Source: an uncultured Eubacterium sp.
Lineage (GTDB): Bacteria; Bacillota; Clostridia; Oscillospirales; Acutalibacteraceae
DNA: 64,000 nucleotides
Reading direction: 5' to 3'
Assembly (NCBI GenBank): GCA_900539325.1
Contig: UQCC01000001.1
Location: 326,878 to 390,877 of the forward strand
Of the stretch, positions 33,927 through 40,944 are shown piece by piece. The notes under the pieces were generated by a model. That model searched no databases. It saw nothing but the letters and a program-made list of their open reading frames with translations, and was not told the DNA's origin. Positions within the stretch are counted from its first letter, which is position 1. Every line of letters begins with the position of its first letter. The position numbers were made by a program, and so were the translations under genes.

Positions 33927-35249
33927 ATGGGTAATTCAAACAAAGAGAATGTTGCAATTCAAAGACTTGCTTCTCTTTTTGATGAAGGCATTTTTACCGA
34001 GATTGATCCGTTTGCAAAAGGCGAAAACGGTGAAGTTGAAGTTGTTGCCGGTTACGGTTATGTAAACGGTACGGAATGCTATGCTTTTGCGCAAGACAGC
34101 AATGTAAACAGCGGTGCTGTAACTGTTGCGCAATGTGCAAAAATTTTAAAAGTATTTTCTTTAGCAAAGAAAACAGGTTGCGGCGTTGTCGGAATTTATG
34201 ATTCAAACGGTGTTCAGCTTACACAGGGCTTTGAGGTTCTCAATGCTTTCGGTGAAGTTGTAAAAGCCGCTTCAATGCTTTCGGGCGTTGTTCCTCAGGT
34301 CAGCGTTATTACAGGTGCGTGCCTTGGTACATCCGCTCTTATTGCAAATATGGCTGATGTTGTTATTGCAAGCAAGGACAGCGATTTTTATATTACTGCA
34401 CCAAGTGATATAACTGTTGAAGAAAGTGCAAAAAACGGCACAGTTGATATAATGTGCGATGATGTTGACTCAGCATTAAACGAAGCAAAAAAAGTTATTT
34501 GTATGCTTCCTAAAAACAATCTTTACAGTGCTCCTATGGTTGATTTTGAATATTCGGCTCCTTCTGTTTCGGCAGTTGACGGTGCTTCTGTTGAAGATAT
34601 TGTTAACTCTGTTCTTGATTCAACCTTATCCGTTGAATTCAAAGCCGAATACGGAAAACATGTTATTACAAAACTCGGCACTGTTGAAGGTTCAACTGTC
34701 GGTGTTGTTGCATTTAATAATGACAAAATTTGCCCTAATTGTGCATATAAGGCTGAGGCTATGGTTAAACTTTGTGACGCATTTAACATTCCTGTTATCA
34801 CCGTTGCAAATTCAACAGGCCTTACAAAAGGCAAAGACGCTCAAATGCTTGTTGCCGCTACAAAACTTACAACGGCTTATGCAAGTGCAACTTGTCCTAA
34901 AATCAGCTTGATTACAGGACAGGCTATCGGTGCTTCATATATTATTCTTGCCGGTAAAGGTGCAAATGCCGATATTACTTTGGCATGGCAAAATGCTGTT
35001 GCTTCTCCTCTTGACGTTGAAGCTGCCGTTGCTTTTCTTTATAACGACAGACTCGCCGACGGTGAGGACAGAGCAAAGCTTGAAGCCGAATATAAAGAAA
35101 CAGTCGGTTCTGCATTTACCGCAGCTGCTTGCGGCGCTGTTGATGATGTTTTCCCGGCTGAAGAAACAAGAACAAAGATTGCTTCTTATCTTGATATGCT
35201 TATGAGCAAGAGAGAAACAACTATTCCAAGAAAACATTCTGTTAAATAA
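33927..35249 (+). CDS. Biotin-dependent carboxyltransferase (MmdA-like, divergent)
   Basis: A 440-residue crotonase-fold carboxyltransferase with N- (1-215) and C-halves, shorter than methylmalonyl-CoA decarboxylase alpha (about 510). Family landmarks: LFDEGIFTEIDPF, GYGYVNG...YAFAQD, SGVVPQVSVITGACLG and the C-terminal RKHSVK. The glycine motifs that form the oxyanion holes look altered: YDSNGVQLTQG where NDSGGARIQEG is common, GACLGTSA instead of GPCAGGA, and QAIGASY instead of KAYGGAY. It should move CO2 between an acyl-CoA and biotin on the neighbouring carrier protein; the acyl-CoA is uncertain. Strong AAGGAGG site. Confidence 0.82.
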   Translation: MGNSNKENVAIQRLASLFDEGIFTEIDPFAKGENGEVEVVAGYGYVNGTECYAFAQDSNVNSGAVTVAQCAKILKVFSLAKKTGCGVVGIYDSNGVQLTQGFEVLNAFGEVVKAASMLSGVVPQVSVITGACLGTSALIANMADVVIASKDSDFYITAPSDITVEESAKNGTVDIMCDDVDSALNEAKKVICMLPKNNLYSAPMVDFEYSAPSVSAVDGASVEDIVNSVLDSTLSVEFKAEYGKHVITKLGTVEGSTVGVVAFNNDKICPNCAYKAEAMVKLCDAFNIPVITVANSTGLTKGKDAQMLVAATKLTTAYASATCPKISLITGQAIGASYIILAGKGANADITLAWQNAVASPLDVEAAVAFLYNDRLADGEDRAKLEAEYKETVGSAFTAAACGAVDDVFPAEETRTKIASYLDMLMSKRETTIPRKHSVK

Positions 35250-35264
35250 TCGGAGGATATAAAA

Positions 35265-35642
35265 ATGAAAAATTATACAATTACAGTTAACGGAACACCA
35301 TATAATGTAACAGTTGAAGAAGGCACTTCATCAGCTGCTCCTGTTGCTTCTGCGCCTGCACCGGCACCTGCTGCAGCTCCGGCTCCTCAGGCTGCGCCAA
35401 AAGCAGCACCTGCACCGGCGGCTGCCGGAAGCGTTAAAGTTGACGCTCCTATGCCGGGTAACATTCTTGATGTAAAGGTATCAAACGGCACAGCTGTTAA
35501 GGCAGGTCAGGTACTTGTTATTCTTGAAGCTATGAAGATGGAAAACGAAATTGTTGCTCCACAGGACGGCACTGTTGCTTCAATTAATGTAAATAAGGGC
35601 GACACTGTAGAAGCAGGTCAAACTATCGTTACTTTGGCATAA
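35265..35642 (+). CDS. Biotin carrier protein
   Basis: A 125-residue biotinyl domain protein. After a short beta-rich N-terminus (1-22) comes a flexible linker of about 35 residues, almost only Ala and Pro, then a lipoyl/biotinyl fold. The biotinylated lysine is K91 in LEAMKMENE, with the hairpin glycine at PMPGNI. This is the mobile arm that carries carboxybiotin between the flanking carboxyltransferase and OadA-like enzymes. Gap of 15 bases before and 10 after. Confidence 0.93.
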   Translation: MKNYTITVNGTPYNVTVEEGTSSAAPVASAPAPAPAAAPAPQAAPKAAPAPAAAGSVKVDAPMPGNILDVKVSNGTAVKAGQVLVILEAMKMENEIVAPQDGTVASINVNKGDTVEAGQTIVTLA

Positions 35643-35652
35643 GAGGTGCACT

Positions 35653-37050
35653 ATGGCTAAAATCGGAATTACAGAAACTGTTCTCCGTGACGCACATCAG
35701 TCTTTGATTGCAACTCGTATGAGAACAGAGGAATTCGTTGACATTCTTCCTCAAATGGACAAAATCGGCTATCATTCTTTGGAATGTTGGGGCGGCGCAA
35801 CATTTGACTCATGTCTTCGTTTTCTTAACGAGGATCCTTGGGAAAGACTTCGTACTATCAGAAAAAAATGTCCTAACACAAAGCTTCAAATGCTTTTCAG
35901 AGGACAAAATATGCTCGGCTATCGTCATTACAGTGATGAGATTGTAGATTATTTTGTAAAGAAAAGTATTGATAACGGTATTGATATTCTTCGTATTTTT
36001 GATGCACTTAATGATGTTCGCAACCTCGAAACTGCCATTAATGCCGCAAATAAATACGGCGGACATGTTCAAGCCGCTATCTCATATACAACAGGTCCTG
36101 TTTTTGATGTAGATTATTATTGTCACTATGCAAAACAACTTGAAAATGCAGGTGCTTCATCAATTTGTATCAAGGATATGGCAGGTCTTCTTACTCCTTA
36201 CGGAACATATGATTTGGTTAAGGCTCTTAAAGAAACCGTAAAAATTCCTATTCAACTTCATACTCACTACACTTCGGGACTTGCTTCGATGGTTCTCCTC
36301 AAAGGCATTGAAGCCGGTGTCGATGTAATTGACACCGCTATGTCACCGCTTGCTATGGGTACATCTCATCCTGCAACAGAGTCTATGGTTGCCGCTCTTA
36401 AAGGCACAGAATATGACACAGGTCTTGACCTCAAAGCACTCAGCGAAATCAGAGATTTCTTTGCTCCGCTTCGTCAAAAGTATCTTGACAACGGTCTTCT
36501 TGACCCTAAGATGCTCGGTGTAGACGCAAACACTCTTCTTTATCAGGTACCGGGCGGTATGCTTTCCAACCTTAACAGCCAGCTCAAACAAGCCGGCAAA
36601 GAAGATAAACTTGAAGAAGTTCTTGCCGAAGTTCCTCGTGTTCGTAAGGATGCAGGTTATCCGCCTCTTGTAACTCCATCATCTCAAATCGTTGGTACAC
36701 AGGCTGTATTCAATGTTATTATGGGTGAAAGATACAAGATGGTTACAAAGGAATTCAAAGACCTTATTGCAGGTAAGTATGGCTCGACTCCTTGTGAAAT
36801 CGACCCTGAATTCCAAAAGAAAATTGTCGGTGATGACGAAATCATTACTTGCCGTCCTGCCGATTTGCTTAATGATACCATTGAACAGTTCAAGAGCGAA
36901 ATCGCCGAATATTATGAGCAGGAAGAAGATATTTTGTCATATGCTCAGTTTGGACAGGTTGCCGTTAAATTCTTTGAAAAGAGAAGAGATAAAAAGTACG
37001 GACTTGACGGTAAACACGATAATATCGAAACAAAGGTTCATCCTGTATAA
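35653..37050 (+). CDS. Oxaloacetate decarboxylase alpha / 5S-type carboxyltransferase
   Basis: A 465-residue TIM-barrel enzyme that moves the carboxyl group between oxaloacetate/pyruvate and biotin. Visible: TVLRDAHQSL at the start (metal-binding Asp), the carbamylated-lysine region ICIKDMAGLL, HTHYTSG with the metal histidines, and IDTAMSPLAMGTSHP. It ends without its own biotinyl domain (full-length OadA is about 590 residues), so it must use the separate carrier just upstream. Together with the acyl-CoA carboxyltransferase it could form a soluble transcarboxylase, or the cytoplasmic part of a Na+ pump whose beta subunit is elsewhere. Confidence 0.9.
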   Translation: MAKIGITETVLRDAHQSLIATRMRTEEFVDILPQMDKIGYHSLECWGGATFDSCLRFLNEDPWERLRTIRKKCPNTKLQMLFRGQNMLGYRHYSDEIVDYFVKKSIDNGIDILRIFDALNDVRNLETAINAANKYGGHVQAAISYTTGPVFDVDYYCHYAKQLENAGASSICIKDMAGLLTPYGTYDLVKALKETVKIPIQLHTHYTSGLASMVLLKGIEAGVDVIDTAMSPLAMGTSHPATESMVAALKGTEYDTGLDLKALSEIRDFFAPLRQKYLDNGLLDPKMLGVDANTLLYQVPGGMLSNLNSQLKQAGKEDKLEEVLAEVPRVRKDAGYPPLVTPSSQIVGTQAVFNVIMGERYKMVTKEFKDLIAGKYGSTPCEIDPEFQKKIVGDDEIITCRPADLLNDTIEQFKSEIAEYYEQEEDILSYAQFGQVAVKFFEKRRDKKYGLDGKHDNIETKVHPV

Positions 37051-37063
37051 AGTTACTAAAATG

Positions 37064-37093
37064 ACAGCACTCTTGACGGAGTGCTGTTTTTTA
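37064..37093 (+). terminator. Terminator of the carboxyltransferase operon
   Basis: ACAGCACTC (37064-37072) pairs with GAGTGCTGT (37079-37087), then TTTTTT. Confidence 0.9.
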
Positions 37094-37135
37094 TGTATTA
37101 TGTAATTGTGACAATAAATTTTATAGGTGATTTTT

Positions 37136-38548
37136 ATGAAAAAAATCTTATGTATATTGTTTTCAATGATATTATTTTTATCTTGTTTCTCAGCATTTAT
37201 CGTTTATGCCGATGTTCAACATAATGAATCAAAGGTTCAACTTCTTCAAGAAGGGGATTTACCCGATACCGATATATCATTTAGTTCTTCTGTACTTGAT
37301 GAAGAAACTCTTAATAAAGTTAAAGATGATATTTACCGGTGCATGATTGAATTGAATAAATTTGTATATATTGATAAATATAATGTTCCTACATCCGAAA
37401 TTGCTTTGATTTATTCAAATGTTATAAATAATAATCCCGAATTGTTTTATGTATCAAGCAATTTAGGCTATACTTTTTTTGAAAGTTCAAAGACCGTTGC
37501 AAGAGTTGAACCAACATATACATTAAGTGCTTCTGAAATTACAGAGCAAAAAATTATATTTGATAATGAAATAAAACATATTGTGTCATTAACAGACAAC
37601 TCTATGTCAGATTTACAAAAGGCGTTAACTGTTCATGATTATATTTGCTCTTTAGCCATTTATCCAAACTTAAACTATTATGGAGATAAAGCGATTTATC
37701 ATTCCGCATATGGATTTGTTAAAGACAGAAACATTGTGTGTGCGGGATATGCGCTTATATATTCGGCAGTTATGAAATCACTTGATATTCCATGCAGATA
37801 TGTTATTTCCGAAAAGATGAGCCACGCTTGGAATGCAATTTGCATTGATAATAAATGGTATAATGTTGATTTGACTTTTGATGACACAACATACACAAGT
37901 GTTAATTCAAACGATATGGGTAAATACTCTCACAAGTATTTTATGAAAAGTACAGATAATTATCAAACATATAAAAATCACAACGGTATGATTTATCCGG
38001 ATAATATTGAATGTACAGATACAACATACGACAGTGCATTCTGGGATAATTATACCTGTAACATTATTACATACAACGGTAATTATTATTATCTTGATAT
38101 GGATACAGAAAATTTTGCACTTAGAATTTTAAAAAGAGATATAAAAGGTAACACATCTGTCTTAAATAAAAACAATTATCTTTCCGTTTACGGAAAATAC
38201 AGCGATGGAGTTATAATGCCTTATGCCCAAATAGTTAAGATAAATGATGTCTTATATTTTACCGCTTCGCTAAACGACACGGCTGATTTATATTGCTATG
38301 ATTTAAAAACCGATAAAGAATATACAATTAAAGAAATAAACGGCAAATGCGGAGGATTGGGTGAAATAAACGGAACGCTTTATTATGCACTTACATCCGA
38401 TACACAAAATTATATTGAAATAAACAAACTTGATATGTTTGATAATCTTTATCCGGGAACAAGCAATACACAGGGATACAGTCCCTATGTTGATATTAAT
38501 CACGACGGCTATATTAACGCAAAAGATTATGTACAATTAAAAAAATAA
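37136..38548 (+). CDS. Secreted transglutaminase-like protein with half-dockerin tail
   Basis: A 470-residue exported protein. A signal peptide spans residues 1-26 (after KKILCILF...). A transglutaminase/protease-like core around residues 140-260 has the triad in order: Cys in IVCAGYALIY, His in SHAWNAI and Asp in NVDLTFDD. A beta-rich region follows. The last 20 residues (YVDINHDGYINAKDYVQLKK) have one dockerin-type calcium loop; a full dockerin has two. ATG 37136 has AGGTGA five bases before it; the frame extends to GTG 37127, which lies within that site. Substrate unknown; surface anchoring or peptide processing is likely. Confidence 0.8.
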   Translation: MKKILCILFSMILFLSCFSAFIVYADVQHNESKVQLLQEGDLPDTDISFSSSVLDEETLNKVKDDIYRCMIELNKFVYIDKYNVPTSEIALIYSNVINNNPELFYVSSNLGYTFFESSKTVARVEPTYTLSASEITEQKIIFDNEIKHIVSLTDNSMSDLQKALTVHDYICSLAIYPNLNYYGDKAIYHSAYGFVKDRNIVCAGYALIYSAVMKSLDIPCRYVISEKMSHAWNAICIDNKWYNVDLTFDDTTYTSVNSNDMGKYSHKYFMKSTDNYQTYKNHNGMIYPDNIECTDTTYDSAFWDNYTCNIITYNGNYYYLDMDTENFALRILKRDIKGNTSVLNKNNYLSVYGKYSDGVIMPYAQIVKINDVLYFTASLNDTADLYCYDLKTDKEYTIKEINGKCGGLGEINGTLYYALTSDTQNYIEINKLDMFDNLYPGTSNTQGYSPYVDINHDGYINAKDYVQLKK

Positions 38549-38569
38549 ACAAATTATTAACTTTAATCA

Positions 38570-38598
38570 TTGACGAATGGAAAATTTTGTAGTAATAT
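38570..38598 (+). promoter_or_regulatory. Promoter of the epimerase gene
   Basis: TTGACG (38570-38575), 17-base spacer, TAATAT (38593-38598). Confidence 0.65.
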
Positions 38599-38635
38599 AG
38601 AAATGTTGAAATTATTTTAAATACGGGAGGGTATT

Positions 38636-39655
38636 ATGAACGTATTGATTTTCGGCGGTACCGGTCTTCTTGGCTCGGCAGCTGCACAAATTTTTATTGA
38701 CAGAGGACACAAGGTAAAGACTATTGCTCTTCCTCCTCTTCCGGAAGGTGCTCCGATTCCTAAAGAAATGGAAATTGAATTCGGTAACTTCCTTGAACTC
38801 ACAGATGAAGAACTTGAAAAGGCTATGACAGGTATGGATGCTTTTGTTTATGCTGCAGGCGTAGACGAAAGAGTTGAATTCCCGGCTCCTGTATATGAAG
38901 CTTACAAGAAGTACAACATCGATCCTGTAGACAGATGCCTTGCTATGGCTAAGAAGTGTGGCGTTAAGCGTTGCGTAGTTCTTGGTTCATACTTTGCTTG
39001 GCTTGCAAAAGAGCGTCCTGATATGAAACTTTGCGAAAAGCATCCATATATTCGCTCAAGAATTGACCAGGAAAATACTGCTTTCAAATATGCCGATGAT
39101 GATATGGGCGTAGCTGTTCTTGAACTTCCGTATATTTTCGGTACTCAACCTGGCAGAAGACCTGTTTGGGTTATCCTTATTGAGCAACTTCAAAGATTTG
39201 AAAAGATGCCTTTCACAATGTATCCAAAGGGAGGCACAGCAATGCTTACAGTTCGCCAAGTCGGTGAAGCTATCGTAGGTGCCGCAGAGCAAGTTAAGGG
39301 TGCAAGAGCATACGGTATTTCTTGCTACAACCTCACTTGGAGAGAATTCCTTAAGATTGTTTACAGAGCAATGGACGGAATTCCTGACAGAAAGATTGTT
39401 GATGTTCCAAAGTGGACATTCCAGGCTTTCGGTCTTGTTATGAGAAAAGACTATGCAAAGAGAAATGTTGATTCAGGTATCGATCCTGTAGGACTTGCAG
39501 ACATCATGGGTATGAATCTCTTCATCCCAACAGATGACACAAAGGAACTCGGATGTACTCCTGACGACATCGAAGCAGCTATCTTTGATTCTATCTCACT
39601 TTCAAAGGCTTCATTCGAAGGCAAGGCTAAGCTCCTTGAAATGAAGGGCGAATAA
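38636..39655 (+). CDS. NAD-dependent epimerase/dehydratase (extended SDR)
   Basis: A 339-residue short-chain dehydrogenase-type protein. The Rossmann glycine motif is FGGTGLLGSAA at residues 5-15. The position of the classic YxxxK is taken by the segment SRIDQENTAF, so the usual catalytic pair is not obvious (HPYIRSRIDQE is the nearest match). A C-terminal substrate domain holds REFLKIVYRAM. It may act on a nucleotide sugar or be a non-canonical SDR. Codon use here is more G/C-rich in third positions than in the neighbouring secreted protein, which suggests strong expression. Single-gene unit with a GGGAGGG site and its own terminator. Confidence 0.8.
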   Translation: MNVLIFGGTGLLGSAAAQIFIDRGHKVKTIALPPLPEGAPIPKEMEIEFGNFLELTDEELEKAMTGMDAFVYAAGVDERVEFPAPVYEAYKKYNIDPVDRCLAMAKKCGVKRCVVLGSYFAWLAKERPDMKLCEKHPYIRSRIDQENTAFKYADDDMGVAVLELPYIFGTQPGRRPVWVILIEQLQRFEKMPFTMYPKGGTAMLTVRQVGEAIVGAAEQVKGARAYGISCYNLTWREFLKIVYRAMDGIPDRKIVDVPKWTFQAFGLVMRKDYAKRNVDSGIDPVGLADIMGMNLFIPTDDTKELGCTPDDIEAAIFDSISLSKASFEGKAKLLEMKGE

Positions 39656-39673
39656 TTTAATTATTTACTGAAT

Positions 39674-39707
39674 ATAACGGATAGGGAAACCTGTCCGTTA
39701 TTTTTAT
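39674..39707 (+). terminator. Epimerase gene terminator
   Basis: 12-bp stem ATAACGGATAGG / CCTGTCCGTTAT (one T-G) with a GAAA tetraloop, followed by TTTTATT. Confidence 0.9.
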
Positions 39708-39710
39708 TGT

Positions 39711-39744
39711 AAAAAAAATAAACCCAAGTAAAATACTTGAGTTT
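39711..39744 (-). terminator. Terminator of the minus-strand RNA
   Basis: Read on the minus strand, AAACTCAAGTA pairs with TACTTGGGTTT (one mismatch) around a TTT loop, then TATTTTTTTT. Confidence 0.8.
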
Positions 39745-39940
39745 ATAGAAATATCCACACATCCGCCTATGCCGAATATAACCTGCTGTTAAAGGCAGGT
39801 GGGCACCACCCAATAAATTTTGTGCTCCCAGCGTCCCGCAAAAACGGGGAGGTCTGCATTCCCATAAATCGGAGTCTGGTTCCCTAATTTATAATATTTG
39901 TTCGGGTTATTTAGGCGATAGGTTGTCGAGATGCGTAGAC
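39711..39940 (-). ncRNA. Candidate structured RNA (possibly 6S RNA)
   Basis: About 230 nt on the minus strand after the DUF1292 gene, with no credible ORF. The two ends pair in layers: 39930-39936 with 39757-39763 (GATGCGT/ACACATC, one wobble), 39918-39922 with 39766-39770 (ATAGG/CCTAT) and GGC 39914-39916 with GCC 39771-39773. Inside are hairpins CCTGC-N8-GCAGG (39782-39799), GGTGG-N3-CCACC (39798-39810, an alternative to the former) and a CCCG/CGGG stem near 39835-39848. The transcript ends in a hairpin plus eight T (39711-39744). A long rod with closed ends fits 6S RNA, but I cannot confirm the family or a promoter. Confidence 0.55.
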
Positions 39941-39971
39941 ATTATTAAATTATGTAGTAAATAACAAAATA

Positions 39972-40289
39972 TTACTGTTCAGGTTCAAAATATTCAACAT
40001 CAAACTTTTCTTCAACTTTTGCCATAAGAATGTCTGAAATTTGCTCATATTCCATTTCATCTTGAATTTCTTCAAGATATTCGTCGCCGTTTTCGTCTTC
40101 AACTACCTTGAGAATAATAACTTCATAATCGGCATCTACAATTTCTTCGGCTGTATCATGATATTCTGTAATAGCTACATAAACATCATCTTCCGTTTCG
40201 TATCGTTCAAGAAGTTCAAAAACAATTTCGTTACCGTCCTCATCTGTAACAGAGAGAAGGTCCGGCTCATAGATTTCTTCATTTTCCAT
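39972..40289 (-). CDS. DUF1292 protein (YrzB-like)
   Basis: A very acidic 105-residue cytoplasmic protein. The pattern LLSVTDEDGNEIVFELLERYE followed by YVAITEY and ILKVVEDENGDEYLEEI matches DUF1292, a small family common in Firmicutes with no known activity. The start follows a GGGGTG ribosome site and a TTGACT-17-TATAAT promoter. The candidate structured RNA lies directly downstream on the same strand. Confidence 0.9.
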   Translation of the reverse strand: MENEEIYEPDLLSVTDEDGNEIVFELLERYETEDDVYVAITEYHDTAEEIVDADYEVIILKVVEDENGDEYLEEIQDEMEYEQISDILMAKVEEKFDVEYFEPEQ

Positions 40290-40313
40290 ATTAACACCCC
40301 ATTTCTGTTTCTT

Positions 40314-40342
40314 ATTATAATATTAATATATAAATTAGTCAA
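40314..40342 (-). promoter_or_regulatory. DUF1292 gene promoter
   Basis: On the minus strand TTGACT (40342-40337), 17-base spacer, TATAAT (40319-40314). Confidence 0.75.
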
Positions 40343-40401
40343 TAGGGAACATTCATTTGTAACATTTTACATATTTTTTTAAAAAAAGTTGAAAAAAACT
40401 A

Positions 40402-40430
40402 TTGACAATTAACAAAAAGTATGCTAATAT
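40402..40430 (+). promoter_or_regulatory. Strong promoter of the mini-ORF RNA
   Basis: Perfect TTGACA (40402-40407), 17-base spacer, TAATAT (40425-40430) with an extended TGC. Start predicted at about 40437, at the foot of a GAACT/AGTTC hairpin. Confidence 0.8.
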
Positions 40431-40478
40431 TTAGTTGAACTTAAGGAAGAGTTCGATAATCGAAAGGAGGCTGGAGAT

Positions 40479-40526
40479 ATGAAACTTCAGATCGATACAC
40501 CAGCCACCTATACAGTATCCCAATAG
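40479..40526 (+). CDS. Possible 15-residue leader peptide
   Basis: ATG at 40479 follows AAAGGAGG (40463-40470) at 8 bases and opens a 15-codon frame, MKLQIDTPATYTVSQ, ending in TAG. The ribosome site and ATG are framed by the GGCTGG/CCAGCC stem, so translation and folding would compete. It could be a leader peptide, or the AAAGGAGG may simply be structural. Confidence 0.4.
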   Translation: MKLQIDTPATYTVSQ

Positions 40527-40724
40527 ATAACGGAACTTTGACAGTCGCGGGTATTAAAACGGAATTAATCACCGGCTGAAATCTTATGAGATATTAATTA
40601 GTTATTGCAGGGTTGGGTAAATACTTGTAGGTGTCGGTAAAATTTAATAGTAAGGTTATATAAGATTATTTTCCTGCAGGTAATCAGAGTAGATGGCTCT
40701 TAAAACTCAAACAAATATTATTGT

Positions 40725-40849
40725 GAGGTAAACTCCAATGTACTAAATATTATCTTTTTAGATTAAAATCTATGATAAAGAGGTAAATTCCAATGGGCTA
40801 AATAATTTCAAATTAATTAGATTTGAGGTACGGTCCAATGTACAGTTAA
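40725..40849 (+). repeat. Three tandem Shine-Dalgarno + ATG minigenes
   Basis: Three copies of GAGGTA-N3-TCCAATG start at 40725, 40780 and 40825. In each, GAGGT lies exactly 8 bases before ATG and the frame closes almost at once: ATG-TAC-TAA (40738-40746), ATG-GGC-TAA (40793-40801), ATG-TAC-AGT-TAA (40838-40849). Twelve or more of the 16 core bases agree between any two copies while the spacers differ in length and sequence. They encode at most Met-Tyr, Met-Gly and Met-Tyr-Ser, so the conserved thing is initiation, not product. Confidence 0.75.
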
Positions 40850-40870
40850 AAAAGTAAATAAGAATTAATG

Positions 40871-40906
40871 CTCCCGGCTGAATCAGTCGGGAGTTATATT
40901 TTTCTA
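40871..40906 (+). terminator. Terminator of the mini-ORF RNA
   Basis: CTCCCGGCTG pairs with CAGTCGGGAG (10 bp, one G-T) around AAT, then TTATATTTTT. Confidence 0.9.
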
Positions 40907-40913
40907 TATTAAA

Positions 40914-40941
40914 ACGGGAAGCGAAGTATTTCGCCTCCCGA
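40914..40941 (-). terminator. nanE-nanK terminator
   Basis: On the minus strand CGGGAGGCGAA pairs with TTCGCTTCCCG (one G-T) around ATAC, then TTTTAATA. Confidence 0.85.
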
Positions 40942-40944
40942 TTT

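Larger units (their letters stand above)
40437..40906 (+). ncRNA. Large structured RNA (raiA-like candidate) ending in mini-ORF repeats
   Basis: About 470 nt from a strong promoter to a strong terminator, with no normal gene. Possible helices: GAACT 40437-40441/AGTTC 40450-40454; GGCTGG 40469-40474/CCAGCC 40500-40505; ACCGGC 40571-40576/GTCGGT 40633-40638; ATCT 40581-40584/AGAT 40589-40592; TGCAGG 40606-40611/CCTGCA 40673-40678; AGAG 40686-40689/CTCT 40697-40700. The 5' two thirds (to about 40710) has the look of a large structured RNA class; I suspect the raiA motif of Clostridia but cannot verify it, and no raiA gene follows. The 3' third holds three ribosome-site/ATG repeats. Likely a non-coding RNA that meets ribosomes. 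Confidence 0.7.

Noticed and set aside
35330..35435. GCN/CCN-rich tract resembling a repeat
   Set aside because: It encodes the Ala/Pro linker of the biotin carrier protein.
39720..39960. Cobalamin or other riboswitch on the minus strand
   Set aside because: The conserved core elements of the riboswitches I know are missing and no gene lies downstream on that strand before the terminator.
40041..40382. 113-codon + strand frame opposite DUF1292
   Set aside because: It is the mirror of the acidic DUF1292 gene, has no ribosome site and a biased Phe/Asn/Ile composition.
40725..40849. CRISPR-like array
   Set aside because: Only three 16-base units with unequal, AT-rich spacers and no cas genes; each unit is a translation start, not a CRISPR repeat.
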